From the NCBI GenBank assembly GCA_046330075.1, contig JAXLTL010000006.1, positions 62,001 to 126,000 on the forward strand: 64,000 nucleotides of DNA, read 5' to 3'. A model generated the notes under the pieces. That model searched no databases, was not told the DNA's origin, and saw only the letters and a list, made by a program, of their open reading frames with translations. This DNA comes from JAJTFW01 sp046330075 (GTDB lineage: Bacteria > Bacteroidota > Bacteroidia > AKYH767-A > OLB10). A program made the position numbers and the translations under genes. Below are positions 11,188 through 19,305 of this stretch, one piece after another; positions within the stretch are counted from its first letter, which is position 1, and each line of letters starts with the position of its first letter.

Positions 11188-11381
11188 GATACAGACCTTA
11201 AGATTATGGTGAGATGTTTATTGCTTTCTTGACTTGAAGGTGATCGTTAGTGCCTCTGGTTAAAATACACAACAACAAAGTATTTCTCTTTATGCTGCTG
11301 CAATTGTTGCTGCATTTCGTTGCACGAGCCAATGTGAAAGCTACAGAGTACGTTTGTTTTTTTGGGTAGCCGTGATAGCTT

Positions 11382-11416
11382 AAAAACAGAAAAGCCTCCC
11401 ATTTCTGAGAGGCTTT
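11382..11416 (-). terminator. Probable terminator downstream of tRNA-Leu
   Basis: On the minus strand an AAAGCCTC / GAGGCTTT stem with a 10-nt loop is followed by TCTGTTTTT, immediately after the 3' end of the tRNA. Confidence 0.75.
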
Positions 11417-11417
11417 G

Positions 11418-11501
11418 TACCCGGGATCGGGGTCGAACCGATACGATATTGCTATCATTGGTGTTTGAGACCAACGCGTCTACCAATTCCGCCACCCGGG
11501 C
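11418..11501 (-). tRNA. tRNA-Leu (anticodon CAA)
   Basis: On the minus strand the 84-nt sequence folds as a class II tRNA. The acceptor stem is GCCCGGG with CCCGGGT. The D-arm contains GGAATTGGTAGAC. The anticodon stem TTGGT/ACCAA encloses the loop CTCAAAC, so the anticodon is CAA. A long variable arm and the T-arm sequence CGGTTCGACCCCG follow. The discriminator base is A and CCA is not encoded. Position 1:72 would be a G-U pair. Four broken copies of its 5' half lie directly upstream on the same strand (11534-12081). Confidence 0.95.
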
Positions 11502-11594
11502 AATAACATTAAGAACTAATTATCATTTAAATTGCCAGGTCTACCATCTCGTCGCATCAAACTTGTTTTGAGGTGACGAGACGCCATCCGGGCA
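11491..11594. repeat. Direct repeat copy 1 (tRNA-Leu 5' end, spacer and hairpin-bearing tRNA fragment)
   Basis: This ~104-bp sequence recurs at 11978-12082 with few differences. It starts within the 5' acceptor end of tRNA-Leu, runs through the spacer CAATAACATTAAGAACTAA and ends with a second, damaged tRNA-Leu 5' end (11534-11593). That damaged copy carries a hairpin with TCTCGTC / GACGAGA arms in place of part of the D-arm. Confidence 0.85.
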
Positions 11595-11600
11595 TTTATT

Positions 11601-11843
11601 TTAAAGTCCAAACTCCTTTTTGAGCCACTCTTTACCAGAGCCGCTCTTAAGTTGTTTTTCTCTTTTCCTTGCTTCCAGTCTGGTCGAATATTTTTCGGTC
11701 AGAATCAGAACAAATGGCCGATAAGGATTGGTAGTTTTTTCCTTACCGGAATTGTGTTGTGATATTCTCACATTTAAATTTTGAGTGAGGCCAACATAAA
11801 TGTATTTATGATTAACACTCGATATTACATAAACAAAGAACAT
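11601..11843 (-). CDS. Small GIY-YIG nuclease-domain protein
   Basis: The 80-residue product is a single GIY-YIG domain of the UPF0213/YhbQ-like type. The motif is degenerate: F-V-Y-V-I near the start and Y-V-G-L-T about 12 residues later, then an R-I-S-Q-H-N segment, a Tyr-rich segment and the L-E-A-R-K-R-E-K-Q-L-K helix. The length is normal for these stand-alone domains. Such domains cut or nick nucleic acids, but the substrate of this one is unknown. The gene sits between damaged tRNA-Leu pieces. Its ATG lies about 10 bases after the point where the tRNA copy at 11854-11910 breaks off in the anticodon loop, so it is probably part of a mobile or self-spreading unit. Confidence 0.85.
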   Translation of the reverse strand: MFFVYVISSVNHKYIYVGLTQNLNVRISQHNSGKEKTTNPYRPFVLILTEKYSTRLEARKREKQLKSGSGKEWLKKEFGL

Positions 11844-11853
11844 TTTAATTCAA

Positions 11854-11910
11854 TTGAGACCAGCGCGCCTGCCTGCCGGCAGGCAGGTCTACCAATTCCG
11901 CCACCCGGGC
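11854..11910 (-). repeat. tRNA-Leu 5'-half fragment with 20-bp perfect palindrome
   Basis: On the minus strand it begins GCCCGGGTGGCGGAATTGG like the intact tRNA. It is interrupted after GGTAGAC by the perfect palindrome CCTGCCTGCCGGCAGGCAGG (11868-11887), then resumes with CGCGCTGGTCTCAA up to the anticodon loop and stops matching. The GIY-YIG start codon follows almost at once. Confidence 0.85.
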
Positions 11911-11931
11911 AAATATTTAAAGAACTAAGAT

Positions 11932-11988
11932 GCCGCGTCTACCATCCCGTCATCAAACTTCGTTTGAAGACGGGACCGCCACCCGGGC
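11932..11988 (-). repeat. tRNA-Leu 5'-end fragment with hairpin insert
   Basis: On the minus strand, GCCCGGGTGGCGG is followed by a hairpin with TCCCGTC / GACGGGA arms (11945-11975) and then by TGGTAGACGCGGCA. The hairpin replaces the GAAT of the intact D-arm. The loop region holds CAAAC/GTTTG, as in the other hairpin copies, while the outer stem differs. Confidence 0.85.
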
Positions 11989-12082
11989 AATAACATTAAG
12001 AACTAACTATCTTTATTAATTGCCAGGTCTACCATCTCGTCGCATCAAACTTGTTTTGATGTGACGAGACGCCACCCGGGCA
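11978..12082. repeat. Direct repeat copy 2 (tRNA-Leu 5' end, spacer and hairpin-bearing fragment)
   Basis: This is the second copy of the ~104-bp repeat at 11491-11594, offset by 487 bp. Its terminal tRNA fragment (12022-12081) holds the same hairpin type with TCTCGTC / GACGAGA arms. Together the two copies bracket the GIY-YIG gene. Confidence 0.85.
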
Positions 12083-12330
12083 TCGTTACTTCTCCCCAAA
12101 TCATTTTCGGGGACTGCGAAGATAGTACAAATCGAATATTTGGACGAAATCGAAGTGACAGGCTGTATTTATTCTTGCCATTAAACCCCGGTGGACTGGT
12201 GCAGGTTCTTCCTGGGGGCTTATTCTTTAAATTTGAGTCCCAAAATCTCGAATTTAACCACTTGAATTTCAAAAATTTGGCAAGCTGGCTGGTTGGCCTT
12301 CCAATTTTCAACACCTATTTGTTTATTCAT

Positions 12331-12361
12331 TTTGATAAACGGGTTATTTTTAGTTTCTTTG
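12331..12361 (+). promoter_or_regulatory. Bacteroidota-type promoter for prs
   Basis: TTTG at 12331-12334 is separated by exactly 19 bases from TTTCTTTG at 12354-12361, one mismatch from TAnnTTTG. Transcription would start about 25 bases before the prs ATG. The stretch 12083-12330 shows no gene that I can support. Confidence 0.6.
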
Positions 12362-12392
12362 CAGCCCTTTTAGATAAAGGAAAAACTACTCT

Positions 12393-13328
12393 ATGGCGCG
12401 TCAGGTCAAAATATTCTCCGGTACCGCATCCCGGTATCTGGCTGAGCAAATCGCTGATTGCTACGGTGCTCCGCTCGGAGACGTGAAAGTAGCCCGATTC
12501 AGTGATGGCGAATTCTCTCCGTCTTTCGATGAGAGTGTGCGCGGCTGTGACGTGTTTATCATTCAGAGTACTTTTTCCCCTACGGATAACTTATTTGAAT
12601 TATTAATGCTGATTGATGCTGCAAAGCGCGCTTCAGCTCACTATATCACGGCAGTTATCCCTTATTTTGGATATGCCCGCAGCGATCGTAAGGATAAACC
12701 AAGGGTGGCTATCGCTTCCAAAATGGTGGCAAACCTTCTGAGTGCTGCCGGAGTTACCCGCGTTATGACCATGGATCTCCATGCACCCCAGATTCAAGGG
12801 TTTTTTGATGTGCCTGTAGATCACATGGATGCATCAGCCATCTTCGTTCCTTATATCAAGAGCCTGAGTCTTCCCAATATGATGATCTGTGCTCCGGATA
12901 TGGGTGGTGTTCACCGGGCCCGGACCTATGCATCGTACTTCAGTGCCGACATGGCCATCATTGATAAGCACCGCAAACGCGCCAATGAAATTGAGAGCAT
13001 GACCGTAATCGGTGATGTTTCAGGCCGCGATTGTATCCTCGTTGATGATATTGTGGATACCGCTGGTACGCTTACCAAGGCCGCTTCACTCCTCATGGAT
13101 CGTGGTGCTGCCAGTGTACGCGCCTTCTGTACTCATCCTGTGCTCAGCGGACAAGCCTACGAGCGGATCGCCGATTCACAACTGACCGAAGTTGTGGTTT
13201 GTGATACCATTCCGCTGCGCAAACAAAGTACTAAAATCCGTCAGCTCTCCACAGCTGCCCTCTTCGCAAAAGCAATCCAAAGAGTGTATGCTTACGAATC
13301 TATCAGCTCACTCTTTGTAAAAGATTAA
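12393..13328 (+). CDS. prs: Ribose-phosphate pyrophosphokinase
   Basis: The enzyme makes PRPP from ribose 5-phosphate and ATP, supplying purine, pyrimidine, NAD, His and Trp synthesis in the cytosol. At 311 residues it has the normal length. Visible motifs are F-S-D-G-E-F near residue 35, the M-T-M-D-L-H-A-P-Q-I-Q-G-F-F segment near 127, and the PRPP-binding loop D-C-I-L-V-D-D-I-V-D-T-A-G-T near 213. The start at 12393 sits behind a recognisable promoter. rplY follows after 14 bases and pth after a further 78, so the three probably form one transcript, although a weak hairpin separates rplY from pth. Confidence 0.97.
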   Translation: MARQVKIFSGTASRYLAEQIADCYGAPLGDVKVARFSDGEFSPSFDESVRGCDVFIIQSTFSPTDNLFELLMLIDAAKRASAHYITAVIPYFGYARSDRKDKPRVAIASKMVANLLSAAGVTRVMTMDLHAPQIQGFFDVPVDHMDASAIFVPYIKSLSLPNMMICAPDMGGVHRARTYASYFSADMAIIDKHRKRANEIESMTVIGDVSGRDCILVDDIVDTAGTLTKAASLLMDRGAASVRAFCTHPVLSGQAYERIADSQLTEVVVCDTIPLRKQSTKIRQLSTAALFAKAIQRVYAYESISSLFVKD

Positions 13329-13342
13329 TACAATTCTCAGCA

Positions 13343-13915
13343 ATGAAAACGATTGAAATCAAAGGTTCTAAAAGAACGGCCCTCACCAAGCAATCCGTGA
13401 AAGCCATCCGTAATGATGAGCAGTCTCCCTGCGTGCTTTACGGCGGTAAAGAACCTGTTCACTTCTCTGTAACGCTGGCCGATTTAAAAGGACTGGTGTA
13501 TACCCCTGATGTTCACATGGTAAAATTGAACATTGACGGAGCTGAATACCAGTGTGTCCTTCAGGATATCCAGTTCCACCCGGTAACCGATGTTATCCAG
13601 CACGTAGATTTCCTCCAGGTGTTTGATGATAAGCCTGTTACAATCAATATCCCGGTTCGTTTAACGGGTGCTTCAGAAGGTGTGAAGCAGGGTGGTAAAC
13701 TGGTTACTAAGGTACGTCGCCTGAAAGTGAAAGCACTTCCTGCAAAGCTTCCTGATGCGGTAACCATCGATATCACCCCGTTAAAAATTGGTGGCCACAT
13801 CCGTGTGCGCGACCTGAATGTGGATGGTGTTACCTTCCTCGATTCTCAGTCAAACGTTATCGTGGGTGTTCAGACAACCCGTAACGTCGTAGCTGCTGAA
13901 GCTGATAAGAAATAA
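13343..13915 (+). CDS. rplY: 50S ribosomal protein L25/general stress protein Ctc
   Basis: The 190-residue protein is the long (Ctc/TL5) form. The N-terminal L25 domain (about 1-90) binds 5S rRNA, and a C-terminal TL5-like beta domain follows (about 95-180, with I-D-I-T-P-L-K-I-G-G-H-I-R-V-R-D-L). Placement between prs and pth is the common bacterial arrangement (prs-ctc-pth) and supports the assignment. Confidence 0.95.
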   Translation: MKTIEIKGSKRTALTKQSVKAIRNDEQSPCVLYGGKEPVHFSVTLADLKGLVYTPDVHMVKLNIDGAEYQCVLQDIQFHPVTDVIQHVDFLQVFDDKPVTINIPVRLTGASEGVKQGGKLVTKVRRLKVKALPAKLPDAVTIDITPLKIGGHIRVRDLNVDGVTFLDSQSNVIVGVQTTRNVVAAEADKK

Positions 13916-13946
13916 TTACCGTTAAGGTACTTAATCATACCGCCCT

Positions 13947-13970
13947 AAGGAACCTCATTTCGGTTCCTTT
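13947..13970 (+). terminator. Weak hairpin between rplY and pth
   Basis: AAGGAACC / GGTTCCTT forms an 8-bp stem with a 7-nt loop, but only a short T run follows. It may act as an attenuator or partial terminator. Confidence 0.4.
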
Positions 13971-13993
13971 CGGCGTTTAATACAGGTACATCT

Positions 13994-14557
13994 GTGAAAT
14001 ACCTCATCGCGGGATTGGGAAATATCGGACCCGATTATGTGCATACCCGACATAATATCGGATTCGATGTGGTGGATAGCGTCGCAAAGTCGCTCGAGGC
14101 TTCGTTTACCAACGATAAAAAAGCCTGGGTGGCCGAAGCACGCCATAAAGGCAGAACCCTGGTACTGATTAAACCTACCACTTTTATGAACCTGAGTGGC
14201 GAAGCTGTAAGGTATTGGCTCAATGCGTTTAAAATCTCTCAGGAAAATCTGTTAATTATAACAGATGATCTGGCCCTTCCGTTTGGAACACTACGTATGC
14301 GGCCTTCAGGTGGGGCGGCCGGACATAATGGCTTAACTAGTATTATAGAATGCCTTGGAAATGAGAGGTTTGCGAGGTTGAGGTTCGGAATAGGGAGTAA
14401 CTTCCCGAAAGGTCGCCAGTCGGATTATGTGCTGGGCCACTGGACTCCGGAAGAAGCAGCTGCACTTCCAGAGAAAATTAAAACGGCTGAAGATATGGTG
14501 AAAAGCTTCGCTTCGGTGGGGATTCAAACCACCATGAATTTATTTAATAATAAGTAA
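13994..14557 (+). CDS. pth: Peptidyl-tRNA hydrolase
   Basis: This enzyme releases peptides from prematurely dropped peptidyl-tRNA. The 187-residue product has normal length and starts at GTG (13994), giving M-K-Y-L-I-A-G-L-G-N. Family motifs are present: T-R-H-N-I-G-F with the catalytic His, K-P-T-T-F-M-N-L-S-G, D-D-L-A-L-P-F-G with the catalytic Asp, and G-G-A-A-G-H-N-G-L. No upstream in-frame ATG gives a better start. Confidence 0.96.
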   Translation: MKYLIAGLGNIGPDYVHTRHNIGFDVVDSVAKSLEASFTNDKKAWVAEARHKGRTLVLIKPTTFMNLSGEAVRYWLNAFKISQENLLIITDDLALPFGTLRMRPSGGAAGHNGLTSIIECLGNERFARLRFGIGSNFPKGRQSDYVLGHWTPEEAAALPEKIKTAEDMVKSFASVGIQTTMNLFNNK

Positions 14558-14606
14558 CGGCAGGGTATTTGCTGGCGTACAAACATCCAAACTCCCCAAG
14601 GTGCCT

Positions 14607-14963
14607 ATGAAACGCATCATCTACTCTTTCTGTATCTTCTTCGCTCTAAGCCTGGTGGCTGTTTCGGCCAGGGCACAGGCTGAAGTCTCTGAAAAGGCAG
14701 CTTCTGTAAAAGAAGTTTCCGTTTCAATGTATCCGATTCCTACTACAGGTATTCTCCATATCTCATTCAATAAAACTATAACGGATGATCCTATGGTAAT
14801 GGTATATGATATGATCGGTAATCCGGTTGAGAATGTTGTAATAGAACGTGAAAATCCGTCCACTTTCAGTATCAACCTGAGTGGTAAAAAGCCCGGTTTC
14901 TATTTTGTAAAGGTTTCCGGCGATCACATGGCGTTCTCGCGACGGATTACCATCAATCCCTGA
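14607..14963 (+). CDS. Small secreted protein consisting mainly of a T9SS sorting domain
   Basis: The ATG at 14607 is preferred over the GTG two codons upstream because it gives a clean signal peptide (MKRIIYSFCIFF... ending A-R-A-Q-A at about residue 24). After a short linker, nearly all of the rest (about residues 35-118) is a type A sorting domain with Y-P-I-P-T-T-G-I-L and a final R-R-I-T-I-N-P. There is no cargo domain, which is unusual. It could be a remnant of a larger gene, or a small protein exported for its own sake. Function unknown. Confidence 0.8.
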   Translation: MKRIIYSFCIFFALSLVAVSARAQAEVSEKAASVKEVSVSMYPIPTTGILHISFNKTITDDPMVMVYDMIGNPVENVVIERENPSTFSINLSGKKPGFYFVKVSGDHMAFSRRITINP

Positions 14964-14985
14964 TTCACAGAAAATCCAAAATAAA

Positions 14986-15020
14986 AGAGGCTGACTTGTA
15001 AAAGGCAGCCTCTTCTGTTT
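14986..15020. terminator. Bidirectional terminator between the small T9SS gene and aspS
   Basis: AGAGGCTG (14986-14993) pairs with CAGCCTCT (15006-15013). T-rich sequence follows on the plus strand and AT-rich sequence (TTTTATTTTGG) on the minus strand, between two convergent genes. Confidence 0.8.
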
Positions 15021-15033
15021 TCTACGTCGAAGG

Positions 15034-16776
15034 TCAGGTGAGTTTGATGCCTAACTCTTTAAACTGTTCATCGTGAATGGCAGATGGTGCATCAATCATT
15101 ACATCTCTGCCACTGTTGTTTTTCGGGAAGGCGATGAAGTCGCGGATACTTTCACTGCCTCCAAAGAGCGAACAAAGACGGTCAAATCCGAAAGCAATTC
15201 CACCATGCGGAGGTGCTCCGTATTCGAATGCATTCATCAGGAAGCCGAATTGTTCCTGTGCTTCTTCATCACTGAAACCAAGAATGGTGAACATCTTCTT
15301 CTGAAGGTCTTTGTTGAAGATACGGATACTTCCACCGCCCACTTCAACGCCGTTTATTACCATGTCATACGCATTGGCCCGTACTTTTCCGGGATCTGTA
15401 TCGAGTAAGGAGATGTCTTCCGGCAGCGGTGAGGTGAACGGATGGTGCATGGCAAACCAGCGTCCTGCTTCTTCGCCCCATTCTAATTGCGGGAAGTCAA
15501 GTACCCAAAGACATTTGTAGGTGTCTTTATCTCTCAGTCCTAACCGTGTACCCATCTCCAGACGAAGTTCATTCAGCGCTTTGCGCGTTTTGTTGGTTTC
15601 TCCGGCAAGGACTAAAATCAGATCTCCTGCAGCAGCTCCCATCGCTTCGGCCCATTTCTTCAATTCATCAGCCGGATAAAATTTATCTACGCTTGATTTA
15701 ATGGTGCCGTCTGTACCGATTTTAGCATATACGAGACCGTTAGCTCCAATCTGAGGACGTTTTACGAAATCAGTCAGCTCATCCGTTTGTTTGCGGGTGT
15801 ATTCGCTGCAGCCTTTTGCAACGATGCCCACCACGAGTTCGGCATCATCAAATACTTTAAATCCTTTCCCTTTTACCAGGTGATTGATTTCTGTAAACTT
15901 CATGTCGAAGCGGATGTCCGGCTTATCACATCCGTAATATTTCATCGCATCGGCATAACTCATGCGGGGCAATTCTCCTGGATCAAATCCTTTTACCGTA
16001 CGGAATAGATGACGCACCAGCCCTTCAAACGTGTTCAGGATATCTTCCCGTTCCACAAAGCTCATCTCACAGTCGATCTGGGTGAACTCAGGTTGACGGT
16101 CGGCACGCAGGTCTTCGTCACGGAAACATTTTACAATCTGATAATACCGGTCAAATCCTGCCACCATCAATAACTGCTTGAAGGTTTGCGGTGATTGCGG
16201 TAACGCATAAAACTGACCCTGATTCATTCTGGAGGGAACGACGAAGTCGCGGGCACCTTCCGGAGTGGATTTGATCAGAACCGGGGTTTCTACTTCCAGA
16301 AAGTGTTGTTGATCAAGATAGTTGCGGGTCTCGATGGCCAACCGGTGACGCAATTCAAGATTAGCCCGTACGCTGGCACGTCGGAGGTCGAGGTAACGAT
16401 ATTTCATCCTCAGGTCGTCACCGCCATCTGTTTGTTCTTCAATGGTAAAGGGGGGAGTGATGGCCGGGTTAAGAATTTCGAACCAGTTGACGATAATCTC
16501 AATATCTCCGGTGGGCATTTTGGCGTTCTTGCTTTCCCGTTCCTTTACCGTGCCGGTAACCTGAATCACATATTCACGGCCGAGTTCACGCGCTGCATTG
16601 CACATGCCCGGATTGCTATCCATGTTAAAGGCCAGCTGGGTAATGCCATAACGGTCGCGTAAGTCGATGAAAGTCATGCCGCCCAGGTCGCGCGAACGCT
16701 GCACCCAGCCACTCAGGGTTACTTCTTTCCCGGCATCACTCAGCCTTAATTCTCCGCAGGTATGTGATCGTAGCAT
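15034..16776 (-). CDS. aspS: Aspartyl-tRNA synthetase
   Basis: This class II synthetase charges tRNA-Asp. The 580-residue product starts at the ATG at 16776 (M-L-R-S-H-T-C-G-E-L), which fits the family N-terminus better than an in-frame ATG 19 codons upstream. In order it has an OB-fold anticodon domain (1-110), the catalytic core with motif 2 (F-R-D-E-D-L-R-A-D-R-Q-P-E-F-T), a bacterial-type GAD insertion (about 290-410), and motif 3 (G-F-D-R-L near 530). Length and insertion are typical of bacterial AspS. It ends against a bidirectional terminator. Confidence 0.97.
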   Translation of the reverse strand: MLRSHTCGELRLSDAGKEVTLSGWVQRSRDLGGMTFIDLRDRYGITQLAFNMDSNPGMCNAARELGREYVIQVTGTVKERESKNAKMPTGDIEIIVNWFEILNPAITPPFTIEEQTDGGDDLRMKYRYLDLRRASVRANLELRHRLAIETRNYLDQQHFLEVETPVLIKSTPEGARDFVVPSRMNQGQFYALPQSPQTFKQLLMVAGFDRYYQIVKCFRDEDLRADRQPEFTQIDCEMSFVEREDILNTFEGLVRHLFRTVKGFDPGELPRMSYADAMKYYGCDKPDIRFDMKFTEINHLVKGKGFKVFDDAELVVGIVAKGCSEYTRKQTDELTDFVKRPQIGANGLVYAKIGTDGTIKSSVDKFYPADELKKWAEAMGAAAGDLILVLAGETNKTRKALNELRLEMGTRLGLRDKDTYKCLWVLDFPQLEWGEEAGRWFAMHHPFTSPLPEDISLLDTDPGKVRANAYDMVINGVEVGGGSIRIFNKDLQKKMFTILGFSDEEAQEQFGFLMNAFEYGAPPHGGIAFGFDRLCSLFGGSESIRDFIAFPKNNSGRDVMIDAPSAIHDEQFKELGIKLT

Positions 16777-16913
16777 AGTACTGATTATTGAGGGTACGAA
16801 TTTAGCAGGATTCCGGCAAGGACCCATATCCAAATAGCCGGAGTTTCGGGCATTTTATGATCTTTGAACCGCAATAAATCCGCCGGAGCCGAGTTATTAT
16901 TGTCTCTTCAGCC

Positions 16914-19229
16914 ATGCAACAGAAACCTTACTCTCTTTTTTTCTTCTTCTTCCTTGCCACCATGAATGTCCTGGCACAACCGTTCCCCATCGGTAACTGG
17001 CGTGAGCATCTGCCGTATCTGCAGGGGCGTTCGGTGGAAGTGACGCCCGCCCGGATTTACTGTGCTACCCAGGACGGGCTCTTTGCCCTGCATCTTGCGG
17101 ATAACAGCATCGAACGTTATTCAAAACTGAATAAGCTGAACGACTTCGGTGTGAAAACCATCGGATATAATTCAGCGGAACATGTGCTGGTGGTCGTGTA
17201 TAACAATACCAACATGGATCTCATCTACGACGATGGAACTGTCGTGAATATGAGTGATATTAAAAGGAAGAATATTCCGGGTAATAAAACCGTAAACCGA
17301 ATAACGTTCAGTGGCAGCGTGGCGTATTTGTCCTGTGGATTCGGTGTTGTTGTAATGGATCTTGCGCGACGTGAAATCAAGGATACCTATTATATCGCAG
17401 CATCTTCAGCCGATGCGGATGTCAATGATATTGCTCTGGATGCAACCTACCTGTATGCTGCTGCAAACAATGGTATTTACAGAGCGGCCTTGAATGATCC
17501 TTACCTGAATAATTATACAGCATGGACAAAAATTGCGGAGGATACCGCTTCCAGAGGTGATTTTACACAAGCCGAGTTTTTCAATAATCAGGTGTACTTT
17601 AACTATTCACTGAGTGGGGGTGACAGTATACTTGCCTGGAATGGTGCCTGGGGAGTGGCATTGCCGCCGGCGTTGCAGACGTCTGACCGTAAACTGGCAA
17701 TGACTACTGCCAATAACAGACTTTATCTTACCGAACCCAGTCGGTTTACCGTACTCGATGCATCCCTGCAAACCATGGTCACGGTGGATGGGTCTGCCGT
17801 TTCCGATCCGTCCTTCAATGAAGGCGCAGAAGCCTCTGATGGAACCATCTGGATGGCGGAAGCATCACGCGGACTGCTCAGGATTAACGGTGGCGCCTAT
17901 GAGAAAATTCAGCCGGAAGGTCCGAATTCATATTTATGCTCCTCCATGCTTGTTCAAAACGGAAAGTTATGGGTAATACATGGTCCGCGTACGAAGGGCT
18001 GGAATAATCAATACCGGAAAGATGGATTTTCTACGTTTGAAGGCAGCGACTGGAAATCATGGGACGGTTATGCTGCGGCCACTCCGTTTTTTTCACAGTA
18101 TTCGTTCTACGACAACTTTACCATTGCCGTTGATCCGCTGGATCCCGGACATGTATTTATAGGATCAGGCGGGGCAGGCTTACTGGAGTTGAATAACATG
18201 AATCCGGTTACCTTGTACCGTGATACGAATTCTACACTGTTGCAACAGTTCGGTAATCCCGGGCAGGTAAAAGTTCACGGCATTGCCTTTGATACCGACC
18301 GGAATCTCTGGGTTTCAAATGCAGGTGTAAACAGCGTGGTAAACGTACGGAAACCCGATGGTAACTGGAGGAGATTTACTTTTTCAGGAAAAATCAATTC
18401 AAGTGCGAAAACCGGTGATCTGGTAGTCGATAACAATGGATACATCTGGACAGTAATATTTGAAAACACAGGCGGCAAGGACGGGATCCTCGTGTTTAAT
18501 CCCAATCGTACTCCGGATAATATTGCCGATGATCAATATGATGTTGTCGATTTTGGATCAAGCCGGGTGCGCAGTATGGCGATGGATCACGATGGAACCA
18601 TCTGGGTTGGTACTGAAACCGGAATTTACCTGTTTTATCCACCCTCTATCACACCACAGCGTATTCTGATACGACAGGATAATCAATATCAATATCTGTT
18701 GTCGGGAGAAGTGGTAACAGCAATTACTGTAGATGGTGCCAACCGGAAGTGGGTAGGAACAGAGAGTGGAGGTGTATATCTGTTCAGCTCCGACGGGCAA
18801 TCACAAATTCAGCATTTTACTTCGGATAACAGTCCCCTGTTTTCGAATAATATTACCTCTGTAACGATTAATCCGCAAAGTGGTGAAGTATTTATCGGCA
18901 CGGATAAAGGCTTAATGTCATATCAGGGAGATGCAATTGAAGCAGATGAAAATGTTACCGGTTGTCAGGATGTTCTCGTCTATCCGAATCCTGTTGAACG
19001 CAGTTATAACGGCCCGGTTGCCATCAAAGGTGTAGTCCCGAATGGCATCGTTAAAATTACTGACGTAAATGGTGGTTTGGTATATCAGACTACTGCGCTT
19101 GGTACCCAGGCAGTATGGAACGGAAATAATCTTGCAGGGGAACAGGTAAGCACCGGTGTTTATCTTGTGTTCTCTTCCGATGCCACCGGAGAAAACTCAT
19201 GTGTTACAAAACTGATGTACTTCCGTTAA
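16914..19229 (+). CDS. porZ: PorZ-like T9SS component: double beta-propeller with sorting domain
   Basis: In Porphyromonas, PorZ is a surface part of the T9SS attachment complex that brings A-LPS to the sortase PorU. The 771-residue product matches in length and layout. A signal peptide ends at A-Q about residue 22. The family-typical N-terminus Q-P-F-P-I-G-N-W-R-E-H-L-P-Y follows. Two propeller domains run to about 670 with repeated ligand-sensor-type blades (I-W-V-G-T-E-T-G-I-Y, K-W-V-G-T-E-S-G-G-V-Y). A T9SS sorting domain ends it (V-Y-P-N-P-V-E near 690). No other T9SS core gene is nearby, which is usual for porZ. The alternative is a generic two-component-regulator-type propeller protein. 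Confidence 0.82.
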   Translation: MQQKPYSLFFFFFLATMNVLAQPFPIGNWREHLPYLQGRSVEVTPARIYCATQDGLFALHLADNSIERYSKLNKLNDFGVKTIGYNSAEHVLVVVYNNTNMDLIYDDGTVVNMSDIKRKNIPGNKTVNRITFSGSVAYLSCGFGVVVMDLARREIKDTYYIAASSADADVNDIALDATYLYAAANNGIYRAALNDPYLNNYTAWTKIAEDTASRGDFTQAEFFNNQVYFNYSLSGGDSILAWNGAWGVALPPALQTSDRKLAMTTANNRLYLTEPSRFTVLDASLQTMVTVDGSAVSDPSFNEGAEASDGTIWMAEASRGLLRINGGAYEKIQPEGPNSYLCSSMLVQNGKLWVIHGPRTKGWNNQYRKDGFSTFEGSDWKSWDGYAAATPFFSQYSFYDNFTIAVDPLDPGHVFIGSGGAGLLELNNMNPVTLYRDTNSTLLQQFGNPGQVKVHGIAFDTDRNLWVSNAGVNSVVNVRKPDGNWRRFTFSGKINSSAKTGDLVVDNNGYIWTVIFENTGGKDGILVFNPNRTPDNIADDQYDVVDFGSSRVRSMAMDHDGTIWVGTETGIYLFYPPSITPQRILIRQDNQYQYLLSGEVVTAITVDGANRKWVGTESGGVYLFSSDGQSQIQHFTSDNSPLFSNNITSVTINPQSGEVFIGTDKGLMSYQGDAIEADENVTGCQDVLVYPNPVERSYNGPVAIKGVVPNGIVKITDVNGGLVYQTTALGTQAVWNGNNLAGEQVSTGVYLVFSSDATGENSCVTKLMYFR

Positions 19230-19250
19230 CAGCGTCGTCAGGATAATAAA

Positions 19251-19293
19251 AAAGAGGAAGCCGCAGGACCTGCGATTTCCTCTTTCTATTTTA
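19251..19293. terminator. Bidirectional terminator after porZ
   Basis: AAAGAGGAA (19251-19259) pairs with TTCCTCTTT (19277-19285), with an inner CGCAGG/CCTGCG extension. T-rich sequence follows on both strands. It serves porZ and the convergent small membrane protein gene. Confidence 0.85.
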
Positions 19294-19305
19294 TAGGGAT
19301 GGGGA

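Noticed and set aside
11781..11993. 70-codon frame through the palindrome and tRNA fragments
   Set aside because: The sequence is explained by the tRNA-like repeats and by the opposite-strand GIY-YIG gene.
12061..12486. 141-codon frame across the tRNA fragments and into prs
   Set aside because: It runs through tRNA pieces and the prs promoter and start in another frame. prs is certain, and no family features are seen.
16777..16833. Upstream in-frame start of aspS
   Set aside because: The family N-terminus begins at the ATG at 16776. The extra 19 residues have no counterpart and extend into the promoter region.
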